Origin: Anadara kagoshimensis
Lineage: Eukaryota; Mollusca; Bivalvia; Arcoida; Arcidae
Reading direction: 5' to 3'
Length of the DNA: 64,000 nucleotides
Assembly (NCBI GenBank): GCA_021292105.1
Contig: CM037870.1
Location: 65,184,515-65,248,514, forward strand
Of the stretch, positions 11,101 through 23,303 are shown one piece after another. The notes under the pieces were generated by a model. It saw nothing but the letters and a program-made list of their open reading frames with translations. It did not search any database and had not been told where the DNA came from. Made by a program: the position numbers and the translations under genes. The number at the start of each line of letters is the position of its first letter. The first letter of the stretch is position 1.

Positions 11101-14100
11101 ATGTTAATAAAAAATCAGTGTGTTAAATAAAAAATATCATATTTTACACATTCTGACCAAATATTGACATTGTAACCCCTGTAGATCGAAAGATATAAAG
11201 GGCTCGTAGTAAATACCATAAACAACTGAGAAGCCATTACGGGCTCGTAGTCAAGAGATCGTGAATGGCAAAACTGAAATATGCTATAAATCCATATTTT
11301 TATTAAATACATAAAAAACGTTAACATATTGAAAATATAACATATTTTACACATTCTGACAAAATATTAATTTCATAAGTCCTGTAGATCGAGAGATATA
11401 ACGGGCTCGTAGTAAATACCATAAACAACTGAGAAGCCATTACGGGTTCGTAGTCAAGAGATCGTGAATTACAAAAATGAAATTCGCTATAAATCTATAT
11501 TTTTATTAAATACATAAAAACACGTTAACATATTGAAAATATAGCATATTTTACACATTCTGACCAAATATCAATTGCATAAGTCATGTAGATCGAGAGA
11601 TATAACGGGCTCGTAGTAAATACCACAGACAACTGACTGGCTCGTAGTCAAGAGATCGTGAATTGCAAAAATGAAATTCGCTATAAATCCATATTTTTAT
11701 TAAATACATATTAAACACGTTAACATATTGGAAATATAACATATTTTACACATTCTGACCAAAAATTAACTTCATCAGTCTTATAGATCGAGAGATAAAA
11801 CGGGCTCGTAGTAAATACCACAGGAGTGTAAGTGATGTGTATTGGTGCGGCATGTCCGTAATTGCTCATAATTCCATTTTTTTGTTAAATACCTATAACA
11901 TCCGTTTACATATTGAAAATATAACATATTTTACACATTTTGGCGAAATATTAAGTACATATGTCGTGTAGATTGAAAGATATAACGGGCTCGTAGTAAA
12001 TACCAAGCCATTACAAGCTCGTAGTCAAGAGATCGTGAATGACAAAAATGAAATTCGCTATAAGTCAATATTTTGATTAAATACATATTAAACACGTTAA
12101 CATATCGGAAATATAACATATTTTACACATTCTGACCAAAAATTAACTTCATCAGTCTTATAGATCGAGAGATATAACGGGCTCGTAGTAAATACCACAG
12201 GAGTGTATGTAACGTGTATTGGTGCGGTATTTGCGCAATTGCACATTAATTCGTCTATAACAGTAATGTTAATAAAAAATCAGTGTGTTAAATAAAAAAT
12301 ATCATATTTTACACATTCTGACCAAATATTGACATTGTAACCCCTGTAGATCGAAAGATATAAAGGGCTCGTAGTAAATACCATAAACAACTGAGAAGCC
12401 ATTACGGGCTCGTAGTCAAGAGATCGTGAATGGCAAAACTGAAATATGCTATAAATCCATATTTTTATTAAATACATAAAAACACGTTAACATATTGAAA
12501 ATATAACATATTTTACACATTCTGACAAAATATTAATTTCATAAGTCCTGTAGATCGAGAGATATAACGGGCTCGTAGTAAATACCATAAACAACTGAGA
12601 AGCCATTACGGGTTCGTAGTCAAGAGATCGTGAATTACAAAAATGAAATTCGCTATAAATCTATATTTTTATTAAATACATAAAAACACGTTAACATATT
12701 GAAAATATAGCATATTTTACACATTCTGACCAAATATCAATTGCATAAGTCATGTAGATCGAGAGATATAACGGGCTCGTAGTAAATACCACAGACAACT
12801 GACTGGCTCGTAGTCAAGAGATCGTGAATTGCAAAATGAAATTCGCTATAAATCCATATTTTTATTAAATACATATTAAACACGTTAACATATTGGAAAT
12901 ATAACATATTTTACACATTCTGACCAAAAATTAACTTCATCAGTCTTATAGATCGAGAGATAAAACGGGCTCGTAGTAAATACCACAGGAGTGTAAGTGA
13001 TGTGTATTGGTGCGGCATGTCCGTAATTGCTCATAATTCCATTTTTTTGTTAAATACCTATAACATCCGTTTACATATTGAAAATATAACATATTTTACA
13101 CATTTTGGCGAAATATTAAGTACATATGTCGTGTAGATTGAAAGATATAACGGGCTCGTAGTAAATACCACAGACAACTGACTGGCTCGTAGTCAAGAGA
13201 TCGTGAATGACAAAAATGAAATTCGCTATAAGTCAATATTTTGATTAAATACATATTAAACACGTTAACATATCGGAAATATAACATATTTTACACATTC
13301 TGACCAAAAATTAACTTCATCAGTCTTATAGATCGAGAGATATAACGGGCTCATAGTAAATACCACAGGAGTGTAAGTGATGTGTATTGGTGCGGCATGT
13401 CCGTAATTGCTCATAATTCCATATTTTTGTTAAATACCTATAACATGCGTTTACATATTGAAAATATAACATATTTTACACATTTTGGCGAAATATTAAG
13501 TACATATGTCGTGTAGATTGAAAGATATAACGGGCTCGTAGTAAATACCAAGCCATTACAAGCTCGTAGTCAAGAGATCATGAATGACAAAAATGAAATT
13601 CGCTATAAGTCAATATTTTGATTAAATACATATTAAACACGTTAACATATTGGAAATATAACATATTTTACACATTCTGACCAAAAATTAACTTCATCAG
13701 TCTTATAGATCGAGAGATAAAACGGGCTCGTAGTAAATACCACAGGAGTGTAAGTGATGTGTATTGGTGCGGCATGTCCGTAATTGCTCATAATTCCATT
13801 TTTTTGTTAAATACCTATAACATCCGTTTACATATTGAAAATATAACATATTTTACACATTTTGGCGAAATATTAAGTACATATGTCGTGTAGATTGAAA
13901 GATATAACGGGCTCGTAGTAAATACCAAGCCATTACAAGCTCGTAGTCAAGAGATCGTGAATGACAAAAATGAAATTCGCTATAAGTCAATATTTTGATT
14001 AAATACATATTAAACACGTTAACATATCGGAAATATAACATATTTTACACATTCTGACCAAAAATTAACTTCATCAGTCTTATAGATCGAGAGATATAAC

Positions 14101-15096
14101 GGGCTCGTAGTAAATACCACAGGAGTGTATGTAACGTGTATTGGTGCGGTATGTGCGCAATTGCACATTAATTCGTCTATAACAGTAATGTTAATAAAAA
14201 ATCAGTGTGTTAAATAAAAAATATCATATTTTACACATTCTGACCAAATATTGACATTGTAACCCCTGTAGATCGAAAGATATAAAGGGCTCATAGTAAA
14301 TACCATAAACAACTGAGAAGCCATTACGGGCTCGTAGTCAAGAGATCGTGAATGGCAAAACTGAAATATGCTATAAATCCATATTTTTATTAAATACATA
14401 AAAACACGTTAACATATTGAAAATATAACATATTTTACACATTCTGACAAAATATTAATTTGATAAGTCCTGTAGATCGAGAGATATAACGGGCTCGTAG
14501 TAAATACCATAAACAACTGAGAAGCCATTACGGGTTCGTAGTCAAGAGATCGTGAATTACAAAATGAAATTCGCTATAAATCTATATTTTTATTAAATAC
14601 ATATAAAACACGTTAACATATTGAAAATATAGCATATTTTACACATTCTGACCAAATATCAATTGCATAAGTCATGTAGATCGAGAGATATAACGGGCTC
14701 GTAGTAAATACCACAGACAACTGACTGGCTCGTAGTCAAGAGATCGTGAATTGCAAAAATGAAATTCGCTATAAATCCATATTTTTATTAAATACCTATA
14801 AAACACGTTTACATATTGGAAATATAACACATTTTACACATTCTGACCAAAAATTAAGTTCATAAGTCTTGTAGATTGAGAGATATAATGGGCTCGTAGT
14901 AAATACCACAGGAGTGTAAGTGATGTGTATTGGTGCGGTATGTGCGCAATTACGTAATTGCTCATTAATTCATCTATAAAGTCAATTTTCATAAAAAATA
15001 AGTTTGTGGAATGAAAATATATCATATTTTACACATTCTGACCAAATATTGACCTTGTAACCCCTGTAAATCGTGAGAAATAACGGGCTCGTAGTG
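8137..15096. repeat. Satellite array: ~188-bp monomers, 377-bp dimers, 1165-bp higher-order repeat
   Basis: About 37 monomers share TTTTACACATTCTGACCAAA, TAGATCGAGAGATATAAC and GGGCTCGTAGTAAATACCA. Two diverged types (A: CACAGGAGTGTAAGTGATG; B: AAGCCATTACAAGCTCGTAG) alternate as a nearly identical 377-bp dimer from 8137 to about 10.95 kb (steps 8515, 8892, 9269, 9646, 10022, 10399, 10776). Rightward, a six-monomer block B-A-C-D-E-A recurs every 1165 bp (10776, 11941, 13106). After a 757-bp dimer pair it recurs at about 13861. Outer copies at 14.8-15.1 kb are more diverged. The 62-codon minus-strand frames in each dimer follow from the repeat. Confidence 0.97.
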
Positions 15097-15299
15097 GCGT
15101 GTACAAGGGGTCGGAGGAGGTCGGTAAATACCGTGACCCACCATAAGAGTTATTTGAAGATTCATATAGACTTTAACAATTATAAAACTCAACATCAAGA
15201 AAATAATCAGAGTTTGAATTTTCATCAAAATATCCTGATTCAGATGACTAATTCATGCATTGAATGAGGGAGTAGTAGCCTAGGCCAATTATCTGCCTT

Positions 15300-15364
15300 A
15301 TCAATGGTATGTTGGGTTTTTTTTTTTAATTTTTTCATTATTTGTTTTTTTTTTTTTTTTTTTT
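15300..15364. repeat. Poly-T tracts
   Basis: T-rich runs broken by AATTTTTTCATTATTTG, just right of the satellite. They could be the tail of a minus-strand retroposon. Confidence 0.7.
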
Positions 15365-15424
15365 GCTTAAAAAAACGCACCACAATTAGGGCAGATAAGT
15401 CAATCCCAGTGGCAGGCTATAACA

Positions 15425-15640
15425 TAACAAGAGGCCCATTGGGCCTGATATACTCACCTGATAAGTAATGACTATCTGAAACATTCCAAGAAAACAAAAA
15501 TACTGAAATCCCAATGTCAAACTCTTTCATAATAGTAATAATTGAGGCTTCAACAGATAATCTATCATTTCAGTATTCTTTCGCATCTGTGACCGTTTTG
15601 AACCCATGACCATTTACTATACACCTCAACAACTTTGGAT
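15425..15640 (+). repeat. Fragment of the AACAAGAGGCCC repeat
   Basis: It begins AACAAGAGGCCCATTGGGCC and then CTCACCTGATAAGTAATGAC. It contains TTTCGCATCTGTGACCG and TTTGAACCCATGACC, matching the internal units of the element at 29586-30828. Confidence 0.75.
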
Positions 15641-15744
15641 TCTTGATTAAAAATGGGTAATGTTGAAAACACATGGCGAAATAAAACAGCACACAGCAAA
15701 ACCAGACATTTTCAATGAGTTATTTATGTGTAACAGGGTGGAGA

Positions 15745-15835
15745 AAAATACAGGAATGGACCAGAGATCGAACCCCAGATCCTGCACTATGGCAAGTGCT
15801 CTACCAACTGAGTTACCAAGAACACTACATTCCTC
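15745..15835 (-). repeat. tRNA-like SINE head
   Basis: On the minus strand: GTTACTCAGTTGGTAGAGCA (A box) about 25 bp before TGGGGTTCGATCTC (B box). The flanks do not fold into a full cloverleaf, so this is a SINE promoter rather than a tRNA gene. Confidence 0.65.
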
Positions 15836-15904
15836 CCTGTTGATTTTAAGTTTCCCATGGTCTACCACTTCCGATGGTCACACTAGCCACCTAACTGTGA
15901 CGTG

Positions 15905-15992
15905 ATGGAAAAAATGCAGGACCGGAGATCGAACCCTGGACCCCTACACTACAGACGAGTGCTCTTCAATCTGAACTATTCAGACCAATAAA
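15905..15992 (-). repeat. Second tRNA-like SINE head
   Basis: On the minus strand: AATAGTTCAGATTGAAGAGC then CCAGGGTTCGATCTCCGGTC. It is a diverged A/B box pair about 90 bp from the previous one, in the same orientation. Confidence 0.55.
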
Positions 15993-16229
15993 CTACTGTG
16001 GCGTGTGAATACTAACAAACGGGTATGAACAGCTTCTAAAATTATTTATATCTAACTGTCTAAATTTGTAGGCACTAAAACAGGTGAATAAAATGTTGTA
16101 CAAATGTCAACGTATCTTGACAGTGTGTTCTGAGGAATGTTAAACAATTATTGAAAAAATAAAAATGTGTTAAATTGTTGAATCATGGATTGATAGAAAG
16201 GTAACAGTAAAAATAAATATTTTACAAAC

Positions 16230-16253
16230 TTCTTGAGCTACTTCTCCAGCCAT
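16230..16253 (-). CDS. NAA38: Candidate NAA38 first coding exon
   Basis: ATGGCTGGAGAAGTAGCTCAAGAA encodes MAGEVAQE in phase 0, which fits exon 7647-7743. The MAG start recalls human NAA38, and an N-terminus of this length would give a 100-residue protein. The donor GTTTGT is weak. If correct, intron 1 is about 8.5 kb and contains the whole satellite array. A different first exon remains possible. Confidence 0.35.
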
Positions 16254-17000
16254 GTTTTTACTTCTTGTACATCCCACCTGTTTACCAGCGGAGCACTCTC
16301 TTTGTCTTGAAAATCCCTCCGCTATGTAGAGCACCATGTTAATTTTATAATGGACGAATGGAAGGTAGGGCTTCAATAATTAGACAAACTCCAAAAGATC
16401 TGACATTTATTCCATCTTTATCTTTAGTGCGTGTAGAGGCAGGTAAAACATTTAACAATGTCAAATGTTTTTTGTTTTTCTATCCGTAATGTACTAAAAA
16501 CAGTTGCGTCGATGAAGAGTTCTAACAGCCAGTGGCATTAATTTTGTTAAAATTCGCCATATTTATTATTGCTGATCGCTAATAGAAATTATTCAAGGAT
16601 TTAAGGATTAAAGAAATTATGTTTTGTCTTATATAAGTTTTTTTTTCAAACTGACAGCATTTATTTGACGAACCGCGCCGTTTTGACACTTCGCGTCAAG
16701 TTTTACACAAAGACGGTACAGCGAAATTGAAATAGTCTTTTGACAAAACTTTTCGCGTTTGTTGATGAAATTCATTATAATATAGTGATACGTGGGGACC
16801 AAGCTTAAGAATCCATTTGTTTACGTACCCAATCGCGGCTATATATATTATAATTTTCTGGACAGTAATTCGGTTTCCACCTCGATATAAGTGAAAAATC
16901 TTGAATTGGACGTAATGTAGTATTATTCGTAGAAATTACAGTCTCAGTGATCATATTCATTTTTATTCCACTGCACTTCACTATCCCAGAACTGCCCTCC
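16254..17000. other. Presumed 5' flank of NAA38; no gene seen
   Basis: AT-rich with no convincing exon. GCG-containing patches near 16670-16760 stand out from the background and could belong to a housekeeping promoter. That is inference only. Confidence 0.3.
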
Positions 17001-17345
17001 TCGATCGACATCAGTGAAAGAATCTTTCAGACCGAGACGTGGAACATCACTACCCGCCACTCAACCCTATTATAGCATCCCAAAAATATCCGGCTCGATA
17101 CAAGTGAAATACTCTTGATTTTAGCGTAAAACACCCAATTCCAATTCACTTCACTCTACTTGACCATCCTAGAACTGATCTTGACTATGCATTATAAACT
17201 AGTAATACCATTACCCCATGTACCCCACTCTACCCCAATATAGCATCCCAGAACTAATTACCCCCTAAATATGAGTAAAATAAATCATTGACTGGTCCGT
17301 AAAACACCATTGTATTACTACTCCATTCTCTACTCTTGTTTGGTA
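17000..17345 (+). repeat. Degenerate SINE-tail-like repeats
   Basis: Several units carry AAGTGAAATACTCTTGATTT, GTAAAACACCATTG, and ACTCCA/CCATCCTAGAACTG steps. They are relatives of the minisatellite at 1-338. Confidence 0.55.
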
Positions 17346-17545
17346 GTTGAAAACGCCTTCTTCACTTTTGAAGCTTAAGATCAACACTGACTTCGATATG
17401 GTTCATACTTGGGTACATAGATGATTGACCACTTTAATTTATTTTTTTCAAAAATGGAACCATCGTTGTTTTATAATTGTAAAAAAGAATAAAACTTTTT
17501 CATCTTTGTGTATAAACAACGTTCTGAATTCTGAAGTTGAAGCAC

Positions 17546-17769
17546 CACAGCGGTAGCTCAGTTGGTTGAGTGCGCGCTTCATATGTGGGAGGTCATAGGT
17601 TCGAACCCCAACCGGGGTCTGACCAAGAAATGCTTCGTGTCTCGGCATGTGTCACATAAAAGAACCCTGCACATTGCCATGAGCGCATTGCAAAGGTAAG
17701 ATATTCTCTGCATCACCTAGAGCTAGTGACGTCTCGACTAAGTGAGATGTTCTTGACTGGGATGTCAAT

Positions 17770-17819
<50 letters not shown>

Positions 17820-17826
17820 TTGAATA
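17546..17826 (+). mobile_element. Full-length tRNA-derived SINE
   Basis: An 8-bp target duplication TGAAGCAC flanks it (17538-17545 and 17827-17834). The tRNA-like head has A box TAGCTCAGTTGG (17554-17565) and B box GGTTCGAACCC (17598-17608). A conserved central domain and GATGTTCTTGACTGGGATGT follow, then an (ATCA)n tail of about 45 bp. Pol III transcribes such elements and LINE machinery mobilises them. This is the reference copy for the other fragments here. Confidence 0.92.
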
Positions 17827-18419
17827 TGAAGCACATATATACTGCGGTCTCTTTTCACAGAGGATTGATAGAAATATCACGCTGACTAAAACATAACAAC
17901 AAAATCATAGGGATGGATTACAGTAATCGCGTTTTTCGATTCGTTCGAGGCAGTCATTTCTGGGATGGTCGAGGAAATCGAAGTAGCCAGTGAAAACTAC
18001 CTACCTGCGGCAAGTGTTTTGTCATAGCCCTATGACCCTAGGCAGTGAGTGGTGTTTTAATTCATAAGCTGACGCTTTATTACAAACGACCACTAACGTT
18101 CCATAAAGACATATCTAGCGCAAGTAATTTAAGTTAATGGTACTTCATTTATTATGCAAGGTTAGAAATAATTTGTAAAGCGACAAGTGGAGGAATATCC
18201 AACAACTTGGAAACTTGTACAACTAACAGAATTCGCAATATCTTATTCGACTCCAACAACTTAGGTGGCAATTGACCATGTGTATTTTGCACAGACAGTA
18301 ACTCTCATTCGTGTGTCTCTAGTAACACCTGGTTATATTAGACGCGTCTCTAATCTGTTCCGGTGAACATTACTACTGTTCCTAGGATTTCGTCTCAATT
18401 TGTTTTGTGCTGTTGGTTG

Positions 18420-18420
<1 letters not shown>

Positions 18421-18457
<37 letters not shown>
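18421..18457. repeat. (ATA)n microsatellite
   Basis: About 12 ATA units immediately before the first copy of the hairpin-ended repeat. It is probably that family's tail or target sequence. Confidence 0.95.
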
Positions 18458-18460
<3 letters not shown>

Positions 18461-19358
18461 CTAGAGATTGTAACTGGGATACCAGTTACGTATGATTCCC
18501 CACCATCCATAAATAATTTATGGCATATATCTGGTGAAAAGACCCTAGCAGGGTTAGCGCTGGGTTGTAAAAGTCTGTCGCCAAGGAAATCGCCAGTTGT
18601 AAAAATTTTTGCATTTTTTGCCTAAATTTTACGAGTATGATTTCGGGAAAAATAAATAGTGGTGCCTCATAGATCGTGATCACGACTAAGGGAACAAAAT
18701 AGTTTTTAAAAAATGTTCTAAATTTCATTTTAAATTTTAATATAATTCTCATCTTATGCATCACCATAGCGTCAATTTTCCAATATATTTCAACACACTA
18801 TATAAAGTCCGGTTAAAGGAAAAAACGACATACCGGTCATTAGGAAAGTGTCAGTCAGTAAAAGGAGAAATTTCATTGGTGTAAACTTAAAAAGTGGGCA
18901 GTCTTCTACTTCCACAGTCAGTGATTCACAGAATACCCCCAAGCCATTTCGACACGCTTAACCTTCTGCGATCTATCAAGGCAAATTGTATACATCATTC
19001 AGCTTATTGTGTAAGGTTTTAATTACAGGCGTGTGACGTGACAAGCTGTGGTTTTAAAAATCGCCAAGTTTTTGACGGTCACTAATCGGATTAACTCATA
19101 GGTGAAAGCATTTGCTTGGTATAATTAAAGTGTCGTAACTAGCTTATGTCCATTCAGAATTGGTTTCCCCGGGTATTTAACTACGTATTTAATTAAGCAA
19201 TTTACACCCACCCACCCACCTTCAAGATAACGAAAATGAACACGTCTTGATTATCTACAGAGACAACAGATTATTGGTACCAAATTTCATCTAAATCCAT
19301 CAAGCCGTTCCCGAGATATCCATTCGCATATGGTCTTGAGAGAAAAAGAATAATAATA
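18461..19358 (+). mobile_element. Hairpin-ended repeat, copy 1 (internally deleted)
   Basis: The left end CTAGAGATTGTAACTGGG is joined, via about 230 bp of other sequence, to the right half. The right half starts near GACATACCGGTCATTAGG (18830) and runs to AAGCCGTTCCCGAGATAT and (AATA)n. The 3' hairpin is absent. The next copy follows at once in the same orientation. Confidence 0.8.
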
Positions 19359-19359
19359 A

Positions 19360-21662
19360 CTAGAGATTGTAACTGGGATACCAGTTACGTATGATTCCCC
19401 ACCATCCATAAATAATTTATGGCATATATCTGGTGATAAGACCCTGGTGAAAAGGTTAGCGCTGGGTTGTAAAAGTCTGTCGTCAAGGAAATCGCCAGTT
19501 GTAAAATTTTGTTGCCAATTTCATTACTGTGTCGCCAAAAAGGGTAAATCTTGTGATTTTCACGTCACATGCGTTTTTAATGTTGTGTATATATTGCCTT
19601 GATGAACAATTACATTTTAAAGGCAGTTGTGTATAAAGTACATTTGTACCGCGCCGACCTGGTAAACTAAAAAAATCATACCTTGATTGCTTTTTAAAAT
19701 TTCTTTGAAAGTTAAAGTAGATTTGAATTAAAGTTTTCGGTTGAGAAAAATCGTACATTGGAAGACTTTCTCGGCATAGAAAGTGACGTTTTTAATGAAT
19801 TTTATTGAATAAGAAAACTCGTAGAACCCCTCTCAGGCCTCTGATTTGGCGTCGCCGCGTGTTACAATGAATAAACACGTAAGGGAGGGTTTGCGCTGGG
19901 CGTCGCTAACTGCGATTTTTTTCTTTAACTTGCGACAAAACACGGCGCTTTGCGATTTTCTGGCCACAAGTTTTCAAAGTTCACCGGCATCAATTAACAG
20001 GTGATAACACATTGAAGCCAGTGACGGATTGGCGAGTGTCACTGAATAAACACAGTAATTAATGACTGAGTTGATTAAGATCGTTGTCTTAGGTGTGAAT
20101 GTAATTATGGGCAGGTAGATCGAAGTAATATTGGAGCGTGTCGACACTGCCTGAGGATATACCCAGGTGCCCTCCCGATGTCGTCAGACAGTAAAAACAC
20201 CGATGGACTCGGAATTATTGTAAAATCCAAAATAAAATATAATAAAAGTTACTCTTTGTGATGTTTATTTAATATTTTTTCTAAAAAGTTTATTGATTAA
20301 TAATCGTGATTCAATGCGCAATACACATCATAGGAGGCCATCTGTTTGTATTTTAATTACGCGACTTATATCGGTTATTCCTATATGTTTGAGGTTCATG
20401 ATAATAACGATACATCTACTCAGTCAAAATAGTAAAAGACGGACATTTTTATATGAAGCATGTATGTTACCTCTGTGTATAGTGTGTTGAAATAGATCGA
20501 CGCTGTATATATAGTCCGATTTAAAAGACCCCCTCTATTGAACAAAAAACCGTACTTTTCAACACGTTGAGGTACATATTAGTTTAGGTGTCTTATACGG
20601 AATAAATCTCATATTGTTATTTCCAGCATCTAAAAGACTCAAATCTTCATTGCTCTATAGATTATTTAGGTGTTTTTGATGCAAAAGAAATAAAGTCGAC
20701 TCTCGTTAATTCGAAATCGGTTGAATCGAAATTTCGCTTAAATCGAAATGATACAAATGGTCCCGTCAGATCGCTATGTATTTCTATGTAAATTTGTTAG
20801 TTAATTCGATATGCCGAATTTGAAGCGAATTTTCAGTCCAAATTACGAAATATTACGAAAATTCCCATGTTTAAATCGAAGTGAACTTTCAGTCCAAATT
20901 ACGAAAATTCCAATGTTTAAATCGAATAAAAAAAGACACAAAAATATTTTATCTTAAACTTGAACAATAACTGAAATAATTGTCCATCTCTTATTTGAAA
21001 AGACTTTTAGTGTTAATAGTAACAGAGTGGCGGCTTACTCGGAAGATTCATTTCCGACTAAAACTACAAATTTTTGTACTCGACATACCGGTCATTAGGA
21101 AAGTGTCAGTCAGTAAAAGGAGACATTTCATTGGTGTAAACTTAAAAAAGTGGGCAGTCTTCTACTTCCACAGTCAGTGATTAACAGAAAACCCCCAAGC
21201 CATTTGATCTATCAAGGCAAATTGTATACACCATTCATCTCATTGTGTAAGGTTTTAAGTACAGGCGTGTGACGTGACAAGCTGTGGTTTTAAAAATCGC
21301 CAAGTTTTTAACGGTCACTAATCGGATTAACTCATAAGTGATAGCATTGACTAGGTATAATTAAGGTGTCGTAACCAGCTTATGTACATTCAGAATTGGT
21401 TTCCCCGGGTATTTAAATACGTATTTATTTACACCCACCCACCCACCTTCAAGATAACAAAAATAAACGCGTCTTGATTATCTACACAGACAACAGATTA
21501 TTGGTACCAAATTTCATCTAAATCCATCAAGCCGTTCCCGAGATATGCTGCAGCATATGGTCCTGACGGAATAATAATAATAAAAATAAAAATAATAATA
21601 ATAATAATAAGAAACAGAACGAAAACAATATGATTCCCCACCTTCGGTGGTGGGGAATCATA
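19360..21662 (+). mobile_element. Hairpin-ended repeat, copy 2 (most complete)
   Basis: About 2.3 kb. The left end has a palindrome GTAACTGG-GATA-CCAGTTAC (19369-19388) followed by ATGATTCCCCACC. The right end has (TAA)n, AAGAAACAGAACGAAAACAA, then a hairpin with 14-bp arms and a TTCGGT loop (21629-21662). That hairpin repeats the ATGATTCCCCACC of the left end. An internal block near 20696-20935 has ACTCTCGTTAATTCGAAATC and recalls pogo-type ends. No protein frame is credible. The class is unknown. Hairpin ends, TAA-rich junctions and head-to-tail copies would suit a rolling-circle (Helitron-like) element. Confidence 0.8.
21629..21662. other. Terminal hairpin of copy 2
   Basis: Perfect 14-bp arms TATGATTCCCCACC and GGTGGGGAATCATA around a TTCGGT loop. 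Confidence 0.95.
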
Positions 21663-21865
21663 ACTAGAGATTGTAACTGGGATACCAGTTACGTATGATT
21701 CCCCACCATCTATAAATATTTTATGGCATATATCTGGTAAAATTCTGTCGCCAATGGTTACACTCTAAAGGCTGTTGTGTATGAAGTACATTTGTACCGC
21801 GCCGACCTGGAAAACTAAAAAAATCATACCTTGATTACTTTTTTAAATTCCTTTGAAAGTAAAAG

Positions 21866-22800
21866 TGTGACGAATCATTGTACTCAGCGGGAGTAATTTG
21901 GAATAGCCAAGATATGGTCATTTACAGAGGGAGGTTAAATTGAACAGCCAAGGTGGCGGAGTAATTTTAACAAGATGAATTAAACTTCCTGGTTTATATT
22001 TTGATTGAATGCAATAATTCAATCATTAAAATACAGATAAATTCATTGTGATTCGATTCCCTGATTTAATATGATCCCAAAGATATCAGAATACCAAGGT
22101 ATTAGGTACTAATTAATGAGTTTTATAATCGGTGATAGGACTATCTTAATTAGCGGATGACTACAGACTCATCACACATTACGGGTATATAAGGGGTGCT
22201 TCAGATCAGATTGATCATTCTGTTCTGAACAGTCTACAAGTCTACGTTAAAAGACAAAGCTAAAGATATAAAGGTAAGCTTCTAATATAATAAAATATTA
22301 GGGAAAAGCGCCGCTGGGAGACCCGGTCGCTTGGATAAAGCGTCAAGGCAAGGCACACAAAAGTTTGTGGCCTTGGACGTTCATCTGTGGTACAGAGAAG
22401 AAAAGGGCACCAGTGGAAACCCCGGTGTTGAAAAGCGTTGGAAAGTGCCAGAGGATTAGCCCGGTACAAGCTAAGGTTTCACCAGTGGTAGGCCCGGTGA
22501 ATCTAAGCCCTGATAACGCATTACACAGCAACGCAGTAACACAACGCACGGCAACGTGGGAAGGTGCACAACAAAGTGGGACGCACCGCACAGTAACGTG
22601 GTACAGCACACGAAACCACGTGTACAGCAACGCTCGGCAATTAAGAAGAAAGGGTACATAGCTCGGCAGTGGAGGACAAGACAAGACTTGGTCAATAATA
22701 TTCGCAGCTACGCCATTCCGCAGGTCTTGTTAACTCGGCAATAAGTCCGGTGGCGTCCATAAAATATATTAAGAAAGAAACAGCTCGAGGTTACGCTACA
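21866..22800 (+). mobile_element. Solo LTR of an LTR retrotransposon
   Basis: A 935-bp block begins TGTGACG and ends GCTACA, flanked by a 4-bp duplication AAAG. The uninterrupted sequence in copy 2 shows the empty site. It holds a TATA box TATATAAG (22186-22193), a downstream AATAAA (22289-22294), and GC-rich repeats with CACGG/AACG steps in the second half. No internal region or second LTR is present, so the element was probably lost by LTR-LTR recombination. Frames of 74-113 codons in it are not genes. Confidence 0.88.
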
Positions 22801-23303
22801 AAAGTAGATTTGAATTAAAGTTTTCGGTTGAGAAAAATCGTATATTGGAAGGCCTTCTCGGCAAAGGAAGTGACGTTTTCAATGAATTTTATTGAATAAG
22901 AAAACTCGTAGAACCCCTCTCAGGCCTCTGATTTGGCGTCGCCGCGTGTTACAATGAATGAACACGTATGGGAGGGTTTGCGCTGGGCATCGCTAACTTC
23001 GATATTTTTGTTTAACTGGCGACAAAACACGTCGCTTTGCGATTTTTCTGGCCACAAGTTTTCAAAGTTCACCGGTATCTTGTTCACCAGTAATTAACAG
23101 GTGATAACACATTGAAGCCAGTGACGGATTGGCGAGTGTCACTGAATAAACACAGTAATTAACGACTGAGTTGATTAAGATCGTTGTCTTAGGTGCGAAT
23201 GTAAGAACTTCTAATGATGGGCAGGTTGATCCAAGTAATATTGGAGCGTGTCGACACTGCCTGAGGATATACCCAGGTACCCTCCCGATGTCGTCAGACA
23301 GTA

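Noticed and set aside
7939-14399. Repeated 62-codon minus-strand frames (start MLYFQYVN or MLYFRYVN) as a tandem gene family
   Set aside because: They recur because the 377-bp satellite recurs. No start context, no domain, and the diverged monomers break the frame freely.
16805-17011. Minus-strand 68-codon frame as NAA38 first exon
   Set aside because: It overlaps degenerate SINE-tail repeats, and no donor in phase 0 leads naturally to exon 7647-7743.
17548-17620. Functional tRNA genes (also at 15745, 40730, 48600 and 50960)
   Set aside because: A and B boxes are present but acceptor stems and anticodon arms do not fold, and each is fused to a SINE body with target duplications.
22260-22744. 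Overlapping frames of 62-113 codons on both strands
   Set aside because: They lie wholly within the solo LTR and its GC-rich repeats. No family match and mutual overlap in five frames.
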